Origin: Paenibacillus sinensis
GTDB taxonomy: Bacteria; Bacillota; Bacilli; Paenibacillales; Paenibacillaceae
Assembly: GCF_019904155.1 (NCBI RefSeq)
Contig: NZ_JAHCMB010000187.1
Span: 62,001 to 126,000, forward strand
Reading direction: 5' to 3'
DNA length: 64,000 nt
A program made the translations under genes and the position numbers. This document shows positions 8,079-16,180 of the stretch, one piece after another. How positions within the stretch are numbered: the stretch's first letter is position 1; each line of letters starts with the position of its first letter. The notes under the pieces were generated by a model that worked only from the letters and a program-made list of their open reading frames with translations, was not told the origin of the DNA and did no database searches.

Positions 8079-8746
8079 GGCTTGATCCTGTATCCGATGC
8101 CGCGGATCGTCTCGATAATCTCCGGCGCTGCCGGGTCGCGCTCCAGTTTCTCGCGCAAATAACGTATATGGACCATCAGCGTCTTGTCGCCTTCCAGATA
8201 AGGCTCATTCCATACCGCTTCATAGATCTGTTCCTTGGTCAGAATCTGGCCCAAATGCCGAAGCAAATAAAAAAAGATGTGAAACTGCTTGCCGGTAAGC
8301 GGAATCTCCTCTCCGCTATCCGTATGTACAACCCGGTTCTCATCCTCATAAACGGTTAGATACTTCAACACCAGAGGAGCTGAAGCCGTCTGTCCCGACC
8401 TTCTCAGCAGCACCCCGATCCGGGCCGCCAATTCATCTGGATGGAAGGGCTTGGTCAAATAGTCGTCCGCAAACTCCAGACCCTGAAGCTTGTCATCGAT
8501 CGAGGTCCGCGCCGACAGCATCAGGACCGGCATGCCGGGATATGCCTTCTTCAGGCGCTGCCCGACCGTAAATCCGTCCAGCCCCGGAAGCATGACGTCC
8601 AGTACGGCCAATTGGCAGCCTTCCGCTTCCGAAGCGGCATTCTCGCCGCTTCTCAGCCAGCGGACCGTATATCCGCGTTCCTCCAAATCGCGGCAGACAG
8701 GACCGGCGATCTGCCGATCATCCTCCACGTACAGCAATGTAGCCAT
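8075..8746 (-). CDS. OmpR/PhoB family response regulator
   Basis: The 223-residue regulator has a receiver domain (DD acidic pocket, phospho-acceptor in VLDVMLPGLDG at about residue 50, Lys in TKPFHPDEL) followed by a C-terminal winged-helix DNA-binding domain (about 125-222) ending in IRGIGYRI. GGGAGG precedes the ATG. It is the first gene of the regulator-kinase-ABC cluster and presumably activates the exporter genes downstream on the same strand. Confidence 0.92.
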   Translation of the reverse strand: MATLLYVEDDRQIAGPVCRDLEERGYTVRWLRSGENAASEAEGCQLAVLDVMLPGLDGFTVGQRLKKAYPGMPVLMLSARTSIDDKLQGLEFADDYLTKPFHPDELAARIGVLLRRSGQTASAPLVLKYLTVYEDENRVVHTDSGEEIPLTGKQFHIFFYLLRHLGQILTKEQIYEAVWNEPYLEGDKTLMVHIRYLREKLERDPAAPEIIETIRGIGYRIKP

Positions 8747-8771
8747 GATATACCTCCCTTAACCCACCAGA

Positions 8772-9800
8772 CTAGATCGCCGAAAAACGCGGCGGAGGCT
8801 CCGGCATCGGACGGCCGAAGAAATAGCCCTGCGCCAGCTCGATGCCAAGGCCCAGGCAGAATTCGAATTCTTCCCGCCGCTCGATTCCTTCCGCCAGCAC
8901 CCGGCCCCCGAAGCGGCCCGATTTCTCCACGATTTCACGGATTGTCTCCTGCTTGCGGAGGTCCGTGTCGCACAGGCTGACGAAGTCCCGGTCAATCTTG
9001 ACGTAATCCGGGCGCAGCTGCTCCATCACCTCCAGGGTGGCGAAGCCGGAACCGACGTCATCAAGCGCCACATGAACACCATGGTGTCGATACTCCGAGA
9101 AGATCGCGGCCAGATGCCCGATGTTGCGGATCATCTCCGTCTCGACGACTTCAAATACGAAATCCTCCGGCCGCAGGCCTCCCGCGCTGATCGCCTCAAA
9201 CGCATGGGCGAGACAGTATTTGGGATTCGAAATGGATGAAGGCAGAAAATTGATGAATCTCTTCATTCCGTCCGGAAGTATCCGGCTGGATTCAATGGCG
9301 GACGCAAGCGCAGCCCGGTCCAGAAATGAATGATAGCCGCTCTCTCTCGCCACTTCAAACAGCGTGTAGGGTCGGAAGCAGTGACCGCCCGGAATGGGAC
9401 GAAGCAAAAACTCGAATCCGATGATATGCTCGGCCGAATTCACGATCGGCTGCATGTAGCTGCAGAACTCCTTGTTGATGATCACATCGATCAGTCCGTG
9501 GTTGACGATGCGGACCCGCAGCTGGGAAAGCGATACCCAGCGCTCAATCAGCTCATGCTGATGCCTCCCTTTCAGACATACCGCTATAGACCCCGCTTCA
9601 TCCCTTTCTTCCAACAGTTTGATGATGGACAGAATTTCATCGCGGGACCGGTACGGGATTACATACTCACTGCCGTTAATGACGTCACAATGAAATCCGG
9701 CACCCTGCACGGCGTTCTCAAGACAGGGGATAGCCGACCTGACTTTCATCAATCCCTCCTCCTCCATAGGGGCGATGGGATAGCAATCGCTGCAATGCAT
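8772..9800 (-). CDS. EAL domain protein, probable c-di-GMP phosphodiesterase
   Basis: The 342-residue protein is probably cytoplasmic, with no TM segment. The N-terminal third (residues 1-105) is unassigned and starts with a CSDC pair. The EAL domain (about 115-335) keeps the residues needed for metal-dependent hydrolysis of c-di-GMP: E of EFLLR, N of INF, ExxE in VVETE, DD in ALDDVGSG, K of VKID, EGIE and Q of AQGYFFG. It is therefore probably active even though the signature motif reads EFL instead of EAL. GGAGG precedes the ATG. It is a single gene with its own extended -10 promoter and one of four c-di-GMP turnover genes in the window. Confidence 0.88.
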   Translation of the reverse strand: MHCSDCYPIAPMEEEGLMKVRSAIPCLENAVQGAGFHCDVINGSEYVIPYRSRDEILSIIKLLEERDEAGSIAVCLKGRHQHELIERWVSLSQLRVRIVNHGLIDVIINKEFCSYMQPIVNSAEHIIGFEFLLRPIPGGHCFRPYTLFEVARESGYHSFLDRAALASAIESSRILPDGMKRFINFLPSSISNPKYCLAHAFEAISAGGLRPEDFVFEVVETEMIRNIGHLAAIFSEYRHHGVHVALDDVGSGFATLEVMEQLRPDYVKIDRDFVSLCDTDLRKQETIREIVEKSGRFGGRVLAEGIERREEFEFCLGLGIELAQGYFFGRPMPEPPPRFSAI

Positions 9801-9842
9801 GGGTGTCCTCCTTGGGAGCTAAATAATACCGATAATGCCGTT

Positions 9843-9871
9843 ATTATACCAGCTTTTCCCCCGGTAATCAG
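9843..9871 (-). promoter_or_regulatory. Extended -10 promoter of the EAL gene
   Basis: On the reverse strand a TGGTATAAT extended -10 (TATAAT at 9848-9843) lies 17 bases from a weak -35, CTGATT (9871-9866). Confidence 0.55.
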
Positions 9872-10060
9872 GAAACGTATGGAAAAACATCCATGCAATG
9901 CGGGACTTAAGCCGCTGCCTGTCGCAGCCTTTCGCGGCCTTTTGTCGAAAGACCCCGGAGAGCGAAAAAACACCCGCATAAATAGGCCAACCAGAAGTCT
10001 CCGGCTGACCCGATATACAAAGCGCCCCTTGTCGGTCGCTCCTCCTGTTTATGCTCCGGT

Positions 10061-10501
10061 TTATTTGCCCGCCGAAGCCGTCTCCTTCTCCCATACCTCG
10101 TGCTGAGCGTTCTTGCCGGTATACTCGATCCGTGTCGGAGCAAGCTCCAGGATTACATAATCGGGATCAGCCGGTCCGTTAAACCAGCGCTCCAGATCCT
10201 TGCTCCACACCTTGCCGCGAAGCGATTCGTCTTTGGTGACGGAAGCCCGGGCCTCTATCCCGACAATATCCTTCGTACCGCCGGCTTCAAAGCCGAGCAG
10301 CAGGAAGACATTCGGATTATGCTGAAGCTCTTCCACCTTATGCGTCTTGCGGTCAGTCGCCAGCATAATTTTCAAACCGTCATGAAAAATAGCCATATAA
10401 CGCACTTTTGGCTTGCTGCCAGCTTCAATTGTGGCAAAGGAACCAAATTTATTGTCATCCAGTGCCTGCATAATACGCTGCTCCAGTTCTTTCTTATCCA
10501 T
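10061..10501 (-). CDS. Pyridoxamine 5'-phosphate oxidase-like protein, general stress protein 26 family (YdaG-like)
   Basis: The 146-residue protein has the split-barrel flavin-binding fold: an N-terminal DNKFGSFATIE strand pair, then KVRYMAIFHDGLKIMLATDRKTHKVEEL and FLLLGFE. Length and order fit the B. subtilis YdaG / general stress protein 26 family. Members bind FMN or other cofactors and are usually stress-induced; the reaction is unknown. It is monocistronic on the reverse strand. The 260-bp gap between it and the EAL gene (9801-10060) holds the EAL promoter and nothing else I can name. Confidence 0.82.
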   Translation of the reverse strand: MDKKELEQRIMQALDDNKFGSFATIEAGSKPKVRYMAIFHDGLKIMLATDRKTHKVEELQHNPNVFLLLGFEAGGTKDIVGIEARASVTKDESLRGKVWSKDLERWFNGPADPDYVILELAPTRIEYTGKNAQHEVWEKETASAGK

Positions 10502-10611
10502 CCTGTGTCCTGTCTCCTTTCTGTGCCAATCCCTTCTGCTTCACACCAGGACTGCCGATACGTTAATGTACCCCCACAGGAAAGAATGAATCCGGAGAGA
10601 GAGCATGTTAC

Positions 10612-10638
10612 GTTTTTTTGCAGCCCCCCACAGGGTAA
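10612..10638 (+). promoter_or_regulatory. Possible SigB-like promoter upstream of the CorA-like gene
   Basis: GTTTTT (10612-10617) and GGGTAA (10633-10638) are separated by 15 bases, resembling GTTTAA-N12-15-GGGTAT. It lies about 55 bases before the start codon. The match is weak and the surrounding C-rich spacer is unusual. Confidence 0.25.
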
Positions 10639-10691
10639 GTTACACTTAGAAGATTAGAGAAGCGATTGACGTTGTAGCCGGGAGGAATGTT

Positions 10692-12131
10692 ATGAACCAG
10701 CAGAGTGACGAACCCATCTTGCATACTGCGCTTTTGCAGTTTATTTTCCCTTTCTCGATCACTGAGGGGCAGGGGCCAAGGCTTGCGGAAAGCTTGGATC
10801 GGGAAGGCTTCGCCCCTTTTTTCCTGGACCGCAAAGAACTGCAGCATGAATACTACGGGGAGGGCTATTGCGTATCGCATGAGCACATGGAGCGCTCCTA
10901 CATGCCGTTCGCCGCACATGTGCTGTTTCCGAGAAAAGGGCATGACCGCGACACCTTCCGCCGCTATTCGCGGGTGAACGGACTGGAATGCGTGATGGAG
11001 CTGGCCCAGTGCCGTATTCCCTTTCGGGTGCTGTCGACCGATGTGTTCATCTGCCCGTTTCAGCTTGGATTTGTCACGGTGCGAACCCGCATTGAGGGGG
11101 ATCGGATTCCTCTTAAGCATGTGCTTGAATTCGCCGACCGTTTCCGTTCACTGGAAAATGTGACAGAGGCGGATGCTTCCTGTCGCATTATCTGCGAAGA
11201 CAAGTCGTTCGAACAGATGGAGGATTTCGTGTTCCGGAATTTGGTGAGCGGGCTTGAGGATTTTCTTGACCAGTCCGATCTGAACGGCGCTTACTTTGAG
11301 ACGCTTCCATTCTTCGTGGATGAGCGGATGATGGTGCAGGCTTTCTATGGACTGGAGGATGGCGCGGAGATTGACCCGCAGACCTGCTACCGGGCTTCGC
11401 AGCTGGACGGCATGACGCAGGACGGCAGCCCGTATACAAGCGCAAGCAGCGCAGAATACATCGAGGATTACTGCCGGGACCATCGCTACAGCCGCTGGGG
11501 GCCGGACACCTATTATATGACCAACGAACAAACCTTCTGCTGTCTCAGCAGGTCTGGTCCCGAAATCTCGGTCAGGCTGGCGAACCAGATGTACGGCGAA
11601 TATTATTACGGTCTGCTGCTCAGCCTTTTTCACAAAATCGTTCTGCTCAAGCTGGCCAATGTCCATTCGAGGCTGCGCATCGAGCGCGACAATGAAGAAA
11701 TTCAGGATCTCATCTATTACATTAACAAGTTCTCGGCCAAGTTCTATTTCGTAGAGCTTATTTCACAGACGCAGGGACGCGAAATCTTCTACCAGCTTCG
11801 AAAAGTATACGGCAACGATGAGCTATTCGAGGAAGTGAAGCAGACGCTGGCGGACCTGTTTCAGTATCAGGAGAAGTTTCAGGCCAAGCGCCGGGACAAT
11901 CTTCTGATGATTCTGACCGTCTTCACGGTCGTCAGCGGTATATACGGCATGAACCAGGTCATCGACGACCTGAAGGGCAGCATTGACTGGAGCAAAATGA
12001 GCAGCTACTCTCCCTTCGAGTATCTGGCGCTGTTCCTGACCTTCAGCGGCATCACGGTCAGCGCCATCCTGACGATCCGCGAGCTCTGGGGCAGCATCAG
12101 GTCCCGTCTGCGCCGCAGAAGGTTCGAGTAG
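10692..12131 (+). CDS. Divergent CorA-like (GMN motif) membrane protein
   Basis: The protein has 479 residues. About 390 N-terminal cytoplasmic residues resemble no family I can name. Two C-terminal hydrophobic helices follow (about 402-420 and 440-462). The first helix ends in VSGIYGMNQ, the exact position and form of the GMN selectivity motif that closes TM1 in CorA Mg2+ channels. A roughly 20-residue loop and TM2 (LALFLTFSGITVSAILTI) follow, then a basic tail (RSRLRRRR), again as in CorA. The helical run before TM1 (about 330-395) could be the stalk helix. Function as a divalent-cation channel is inferred. GGGAGG precedes the ATG. It is monocistronic. Confidence 0.75.
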   Translation: MNQQSDEPILHTALLQFIFPFSITEGQGPRLAESLDREGFAPFFLDRKELQHEYYGEGYCVSHEHMERSYMPFAAHVLFPRKGHDRDTFRRYSRVNGLECVMELAQCRIPFRVLSTDVFICPFQLGFVTVRTRIEGDRIPLKHVLEFADRFRSLENVTEADASCRIICEDKSFEQMEDFVFRNLVSGLEDFLDQSDLNGAYFETLPFFVDERMMVQAFYGLEDGAEIDPQTCYRASQLDGMTQDGSPYTSASSAEYIEDYCRDHRYSRWGPDTYYMTNEQTFCCLSRSGPEISVRLANQMYGEYYYGLLLSLFHKIVLLKLANVHSRLRIERDNEEIQDLIYYINKFSAKFYFVELISQTQGREIFYQLRKVYGNDELFEEVKQTLADLFQYQEKFQAKRRDNLLMILTVFTVVSGIYGMNQVIDDLKGSIDWSKMSSYSPFEYLALFLTFSGITVSAILTIRELWGSIRSRLRRRRFE

Positions 12132-12399
12132 CAGGCTAGAACAGGGAGATCGGGGTTCCGCCAGCTGTTCAAGAACCGCCGCAGAACTCATTCCGGACCG
12201 AAGGCGGAGCGGGCGAAGGCACTGCTGGATGTCGTCCGGCCCGCCGTCTTTTCTGGCCGGCGCCGCGGTTGGACCGCCCAACTCCAGTGCCGGGCAGCAA
12301 GCGCGGGCAGCAGGCGGGAGGCCGCCGGGACATGCAGAACAACAGCCTGTTTCCGGCAAATTCCGCCCGTCATAAAACCTTGACTGCGTCCACACCCAC
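12132..12399. other. Intergenic region without recognisable gene
   Basis: Between the CorA-like gene and the thiamine operon promoter I see no conserved ORF and no clear intrinsic terminator. Some C/G-rich short dyads are present. Confidence 0.4.
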
Positions 12400-12429
12400 T
12401 GGACAATTCCCGATTCCTGCGTCTATAAT
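12400..12429 (+). promoter_or_regulatory. SigA promoter of the thiamine-precursor uptake operon
   Basis: TGGACA (12400-12405) and TATAAT (12424-12429) are spaced by 18 bases. The TPP riboswitch begins about 40 bases downstream. Confidence 0.7.
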
Positions 12430-12466
12430 ACCCGTAAGCAGCAGAAGAAATGCCCGGAACTTCATA

Positions 12467-12562
12467 TGAACCAGGGGTGCTGGAATAACGGCCGGCTGAG
12501 AGTGTATCCCGCAAAGATACTGACCCTTATACCTGATCTGGATAATGCCAGCGTAGGAATGA
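12467..12562 (+). ncRNA. TPP riboswitch (THI element)
   Basis: The conserved THI-box blocks appear in order: ACCAGGGGTGC, GGCTGAGAG, ACTGACCCTTATACCTGATC and TGGATAATGCCAGCGTAGGA. The aptamer binds thiamine pyrophosphate and shuts off the downstream uptake operon. A strong terminator 55 bases further on is the likely expression platform. Confidence 0.97.
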
Positions 12563-12615
12563 CATCGCCGTGCAGCAAGCCTTTGTTAAGGCAGCCGCAT
12601 CTCATGCGCTCAGCC

Positions 12616-12645
12616 GCGTCCCGCCATATCCAGGGACGCTTTTTT
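12616..12645 (+). terminator. Riboswitch-controlled intrinsic terminator
   Basis: GCGTCCC (12616-12622) and GGGACGC (12633-12639) form a perfect stem followed by T6. It sits between the TPP aptamer and the first gene, so TPP binding should favour premature termination. Confidence 0.9.
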
Positions 12646-12734
12646 GTCGTTTCGGGGGGAGAACCGTCTGCTTGAAGGCTTTCGGGACCGCTATTAACGG
12701 TCTCAGGACAGATATAAAGGAGAGAAGCACTGTG

Positions 12735-13802
12735 ATGGGGATCAACAAATGGTTAAGACCGGCTCTGGCCGGCCTGCTCGTGCTGGCCGTATCGGGCTGC
12801 GGAGCGGGAAATAACGCGGGAGGCACCGACAAGGCCGGAGAGGGACAGACCTCGCCGTCTGCCGGCTCGGCAGCATCGGCGGCCGCTTCGCCAGCCGTAA
12901 GCGCCAAGGTGAAGGTCGCGCTCGACTGGACGCCGAATACGAATCATACCGGACTATACGTGGCCAAGGAGCTCGGCTATTATCAGGAGGAAGGCCTGGA
13001 TGTTGAGATCGTGCAGCCGGGCGAGGCCGGTTCGGACACGATGGTCGCGTCCGGAGAAGCCGCCTTCGGCATCGGCGCCCAGGACAGCCTGACGCTGGCC
13101 CGCATTCAAGGCGTGCCGCTCGTCTCCATCGCCGCCATCATCCAGCATAATACCTCCGGCTTCGCGGCTCCCAAGGACCGGAACATCAAGTCGCCCAAGG
13201 ACTTCGAGGGCAAAACCTACGGCGGCTGGGGCTCGCCGGTAGAAGAAGCCGCGATGAAGGCCATCATGGACCCCGAGGGCGGAGACGTAAAGAAGGTCAA
13301 GCAGGTTACAATCGGGGAAGCCGATTATTTCACGGCCGTCAAACGCGACATTGACTTCGCCTGGATCTTCTACGGATGGACAGGCATTCAGGCCGAGCTC
13401 CGGAACGAACCGCTGGACATGCTGTACCTGAAGGATTATGCACCGCAGCTTGATTATTATACACCGGTGCTGACGACCAGCGAGAAGGAAATCGCCGATC
13501 ATCCCGATGTGGTAAAGGCCTTCCTGAAGGCGACGTCGAAGGGCTATCAGTACGCGATCGACCATCCGGAGGATGCGGCGAACATCCTGATCAAGGCAGT
13601 GCCGGATCTGGACGCCGATCTCGTGAAGGCAAGCCAGAAATGGCTCAGTCCGAAATACAAGGACGACGCTTCCCGCTGGGGCGAGCAGAAGACCGAAGTA
13701 TGGAAGAATTACGCGGACTGGATGTACGGGCTGAAGCTGCTCGATCAGCCGTTGGACGCTTCCAAGGCGTTCACGAACGATTTTTTGCCGGACGGACAGT
13801 AA
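12735..13802 (+). CDS. thiY: Thiamine-precursor ABC transporter substrate-binding lipoprotein (ThiY-like)
   Basis: The roughly 355-residue lipoprotein has a signal peptide with lipobox LAVSGC near residue 21 and a Ser/Ala/Gly-rich linker. The binding domain is of the NMT1/THI5-like type (VALDWTPNTNHTGLYVAKELGYY, then SGEAAFGIGAQDSL). ThiY binds N-formyl-4-amino-5-aminomethyl-2-methylpyrimidine or related HMP precursors outside the membrane. The ATG at 12735 is chosen. The GTG at 12732 is an equally spaced alternative behind AAGGAG, and upstream in-frame sequence belongs to the riboswitch leader. It is the first gene of a four-gene operon under TPP control. Confidence 0.93.
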   Translation: MGINKWLRPALAGLLVLAVSGCGAGNNAGGTDKAGEGQTSPSAGSAASAAASPAVSAKVKVALDWTPNTNHTGLYVAKELGYYQEEGLDVEIVQPGEAGSDTMVASGEAAFGIGAQDSLTLARIQGVPLVSIAAIIQHNTSGFAAPKDRNIKSPKDFEGKTYGGWGSPVEEAAMKAIMDPEGGDVKKVKQVTIGEADYFTAVKRDIDFAWIFYGWTGIQAELRNEPLDMLYLKDYAPQLDYYTPVLTTSEKEIADHPDVVKAFLKATSKGYQYAIDHPEDAANILIKAVPDLDADLVKASQKWLSPKYKDDASRWGEQKTEVWKNYADWMYGLKLLDQPLDASKAFTNDFLPDGQ

Positions 13803-13849
13803 AAGCGCACCTTACTTAGACTTCATACAACCGAAAGGATGAGATAACC

Positions 13850-14143
13850 ATGGCAAGCACACTGCTGAGCATTCAGGTCATTCCGAAGACGCCGGGAGGC
13901 GAAGATTCGATCCCCTATGTGGACACAGCGATTGAGGTCATTCAGCGCTCTGGCGTGAAGCATCAGGTGAACGCGCTGGAGACAACGATGGAAGGCGAGC
14001 TGCCGGAACTGCTGGAGATCGTGAAGGAGATGCAGGAGGCGCTGATTGAGGCGGGCTGCCCGAGCGTCATCTCCCAAATCAAAATCGCCCATTATCCGAA
14101 CGGAATCAGCATGGACGGGCTGACGGAGAAATATCGTCCGTGA
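13850..14143 (+). CDS. MTH1187 family thiamine-binding protein
   Basis: The 97-residue protein of the MTH1187/YkoF-like ferredoxin-fold family (Thiamine_BP) shows LLSIQVIPKTPGG, YVDTAIEVIQRSG and HQVNALETTMEGEL. Such proteins bind thiamine or HMP in the cytoplasm. Its place between the binding protein and permease of a TPP-riboswitch operon supports that role. The stop overlaps the GTG start of the permease (GTGA), so translation is coupled. Confidence 0.9.
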   Translation: MASTLLSIQVIPKTPGGEDSIPYVDTAIEVIQRSGVKHQVNALETTMEGELPELLEIVKEMQEALIEAGCPSVISQIKIAHYPNGISMDGLTEKYRP

Positions 14144-14901
14144 ATTCCTTGTGGAATAAAGTCTGGCCGCCGCTGCTGACGGTCATTCTGTTCCTCGCAC
14201 TGTGGCAGCTGTCGGTCTCCTGGTTTCATATTGAAAAATGGATCCTGCCCGCCCCCTCCGATCTCTGGAAAGAGGCGTCGGCAGGCTCCGCTTCGCTCAG
14301 GGGGCATATGCTGGCGACGCTGCGGCTGACCTTGATCGGATTTCCAATCGGTGTGCTGACCGGCTTCCTTGCGGCCATGGTACTCTATCTGCTGCCCGGT
14401 CTGTCGCGGGCGTTCTACCCGCTGCTCATTCTGAGCCAGAACGTGCCCATCGTCGCGCTCGGTCCGCTGCTCGTCATCTGGTTCGGCTTCGGCCTGCTGC
14501 CGAAGGTGATTCTCATCACGCTGGTTTGCTTCTTTCCCGTCGCCGTTGCCGGTCTTGGCGGACTGGCCCAGACCGACCGGGTCATGCTGAACTACATGAA
14601 GATGGCCGGCGCGTCGCGGTGGCAAATATTTGCCAAGCTTGAGCTGCCGCATTCGCTGCCCTCGCTCTTCTCGGGCATCAAAATTTCCGCGGCCTATGCC
14701 GTGACTGGCGCGGTGGTCGCCGAGCTGGTTGGCTCCGGGGAAGGGCTTGGCTATTACATGCAGCTGCAAAAGGCGGCCTACCGCACGGACCGCATGTTTC
14801 TCGCCGTTATTCTGGTCGTTCTGCTCAGTCTTCTGCTGTTCGCCGCCGTTGCCTTGCTGGAGAAATGGCTGATCCGCTGGAAGCCCCGCAAGCATGAATA
14901 G
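14140..14901 (+). CDS. thiX: Thiamine-precursor ABC transporter permease (ThiX-like)
   Basis: The 253-residue permease is of the BPD_transp_1 / SsuC-TauC-ThiX family and has about six TM helices. The EAA loop is near residue 155 (YMKMAGASRWQIFAKLELPHSLPSL, with the GASRW...LP pattern) for docking to the ATPase. It uses a GTG start overlapping the previous stop. Co-transcription with thiY and thiZ defines it as the membrane subunit of a pyrimidine-precursor importer. Confidence 0.92.
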   Translation: MNSLWNKVWPPLLTVILFLALWQLSVSWFHIEKWILPAPSDLWKEASAGSASLRGHMLATLRLTLIGFPIGVLTGFLAAMVLYLLPGLSRAFYPLLILSQNVPIVALGPLLVIWFGFGLLPKVILITLVCFFPVAVAGLGGLAQTDRVMLNYMKMAGASRWQIFAKLELPHSLPSLFSGIKISAAYAVTGAVVAELVGSGEGLGYYMQLQKAAYRTDRMFLAVILVVLLSLLLFAAVALLEKWLIRWKPRKHE

Positions 14902-14942
14902 ACGTCCGTTCGATCCAGTCATGAAAGGAGCGGCTTTATGCT

Positions 14943-15782
14943 ATGAAATCCATGAATACATCCGGCTCCGGCGTCCCTGAGCAGCCGGCCACTCAATCGC
15001 CCGCTCTGGACGTATCCGGCGTCTCCAAATCGTTCCGCCAGAAAGGACAGAGCCTGAAGGTCCTGGACAACGTCTCCCTGACGGTCGGACGCCAGGAGTT
15101 CGTGTCGATCGTCGGGCCTTCCGGCTGCGGCAAAAGCACGCTGCTCCAGATCATCGGCGGATTGATCCGGCCGGATTCCGGCTCGATCTCGATGAACGGC
15201 GCAGCCGTCACCGGCGAGAAAGGCGGCGTCAGCTATATGCCGCAGCAGCCGGCGCTGCTGCCGTGGCGCAGCGTCGAGGACAACGTCATTCTCGCCCGCG
15301 AGCTGAAAGGCGCGGCGAGAAGCGAAGCCCGCGAGGAAGCGCGGCGCTGGCTCGCGAAGGCGGGTCTTGGCGGATTCGAAACCGCGTATCCGCACATGCT
15401 GTCGGGCGGCATGCAGCAGCGCGCCGCCTTTCTCCGCGCGCTGCTGGCGCCCCAGGAGCTTATGCTCCTGGATGAGCCGTTCAGCGCGCTCGACGCCCTG
15501 ACTCGCAGCGACATGCAGAGGTGGCTGCTGGAGCTGTGGGAGGAGAACCGCCGCTCCGTGCTGTTCATCACGCACAGCATCGAAGAGGCGCTGCTGCTCT
15601 CCAGCCGGATCTATGTCTTCTCCGGCAGGCCGGGCACGATCCTGCATACGGTCGAGGTGCCCTTCCCCCGGCCGCGCCGCGACGAGATTACGGAGCATCC
15701 CGAATTCCTGCGGCTGAAGCGCCAGATGTCGGAATGGATGCGTGAGGAGCAGGCGAAGTCAGCGGCGGCAGCTCGGCGGTGA
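14943..15782 (+). CDS. thiZ: Thiamine-precursor ABC transporter ATPase (ThiZ-like)
   Basis: The 279-residue ATPase is of the nitrate/sulfonate/taurine-type subfamily. It has Walker A GPSGCGKST, the Q-loop in MPQQPALLPW, the signature LSGGMQQR, Walker B LMLLDEPFSALD and the switch His in FITHSIEEA. AAAGGAG lies 12 bases before the ATG at 14943; an ATG five bases earlier is closed at once by a stop. It is the last gene of the thi operon, followed by a strong terminator. Confidence 0.93.
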   Translation: MKSMNTSGSGVPEQPATQSPALDVSGVSKSFRQKGQSLKVLDNVSLTVGRQEFVSIVGPSGCGKSTLLQIIGGLIRPDSGSISMNGAAVTGEKGGVSYMPQQPALLPWRSVEDNVILARELKGAARSEAREEARRWLAKAGLGGFETAYPHMLSGGMQQRAAFLRALLAPQELMLLDEPFSALDALTRSDMQRWLLELWEENRRSVLFITHSIEEALLLSSRIYVFSGRPGTILHTVEVPFPRPRRDEITEHPEFLRLKRQMSEWMREEQAKSAAAARR

Positions 15783-15928
15783 GCCGGAGAGGCCGATCTA
15801 CACCGGCACGGCATAGCCAGGGGTGGCGGCTGAACCCGGACGACCACGGCGAGAGCGGGAAGGCCGGAACGGACCGGCCGAAGCTGGACAGCCGTTGGCA
15901 AGGACAATCCCGCATTAGCAGCGCAAGC

Positions 15929-15968
15929 AAAGAGGCCGGACATCATGGCGATGTCCGGCCTCTTTAAC
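15929..15968 (+). terminator. Intrinsic terminator of the thi operon
   Basis: A perfect 16-bp stem is formed by AAAGAGGCCGGACATC (15929-15944) and its complement (15950-15965), with a 5-base loop and a short T run. Confidence 0.85.
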
Positions 15969-15972
15969 ATTG

Positions 15973-16075
15973 GCGCGTATGCGTATGCGTATATGTAGCA
16001 TGGGCGCGTATGGCATGCAGGCGAGTGCATGCGAGCGTGTTTGCATGTAGGCGTAGGCGTGTATGGCTGCGGAGC
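15973..16075. repeat. Alternating purine-pyrimidine, GCGTAT/TGCATG-rich low-complexity tract
   Basis: Positions 15973-15997 are strictly alternating purine/pyrimidine and include three GCGTAT units. TGCATG-N-GCG-like words continue to about 16075. The region 15966-16180 carries no gene I can support. Confidence 0.5.
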
Positions 16076-16180
16076 GAATAGCGCGCATTGGGCCCGTTAC
16101 CGGCAGGCCGGACAATGTTCGGCACATCCGGCGTCAACCGCTGGCCGGTGCGCCGGCGCCCTCTCCACCGGAAGGCCCGT

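Noticed and set aside
12570-12734. N-terminal extension of the ThiY-like gene
   Set aside because: The open frame runs back through the riboswitch terminator. The lipoprotein signal peptide and SD place the start at 12735 (or GTG 12732).
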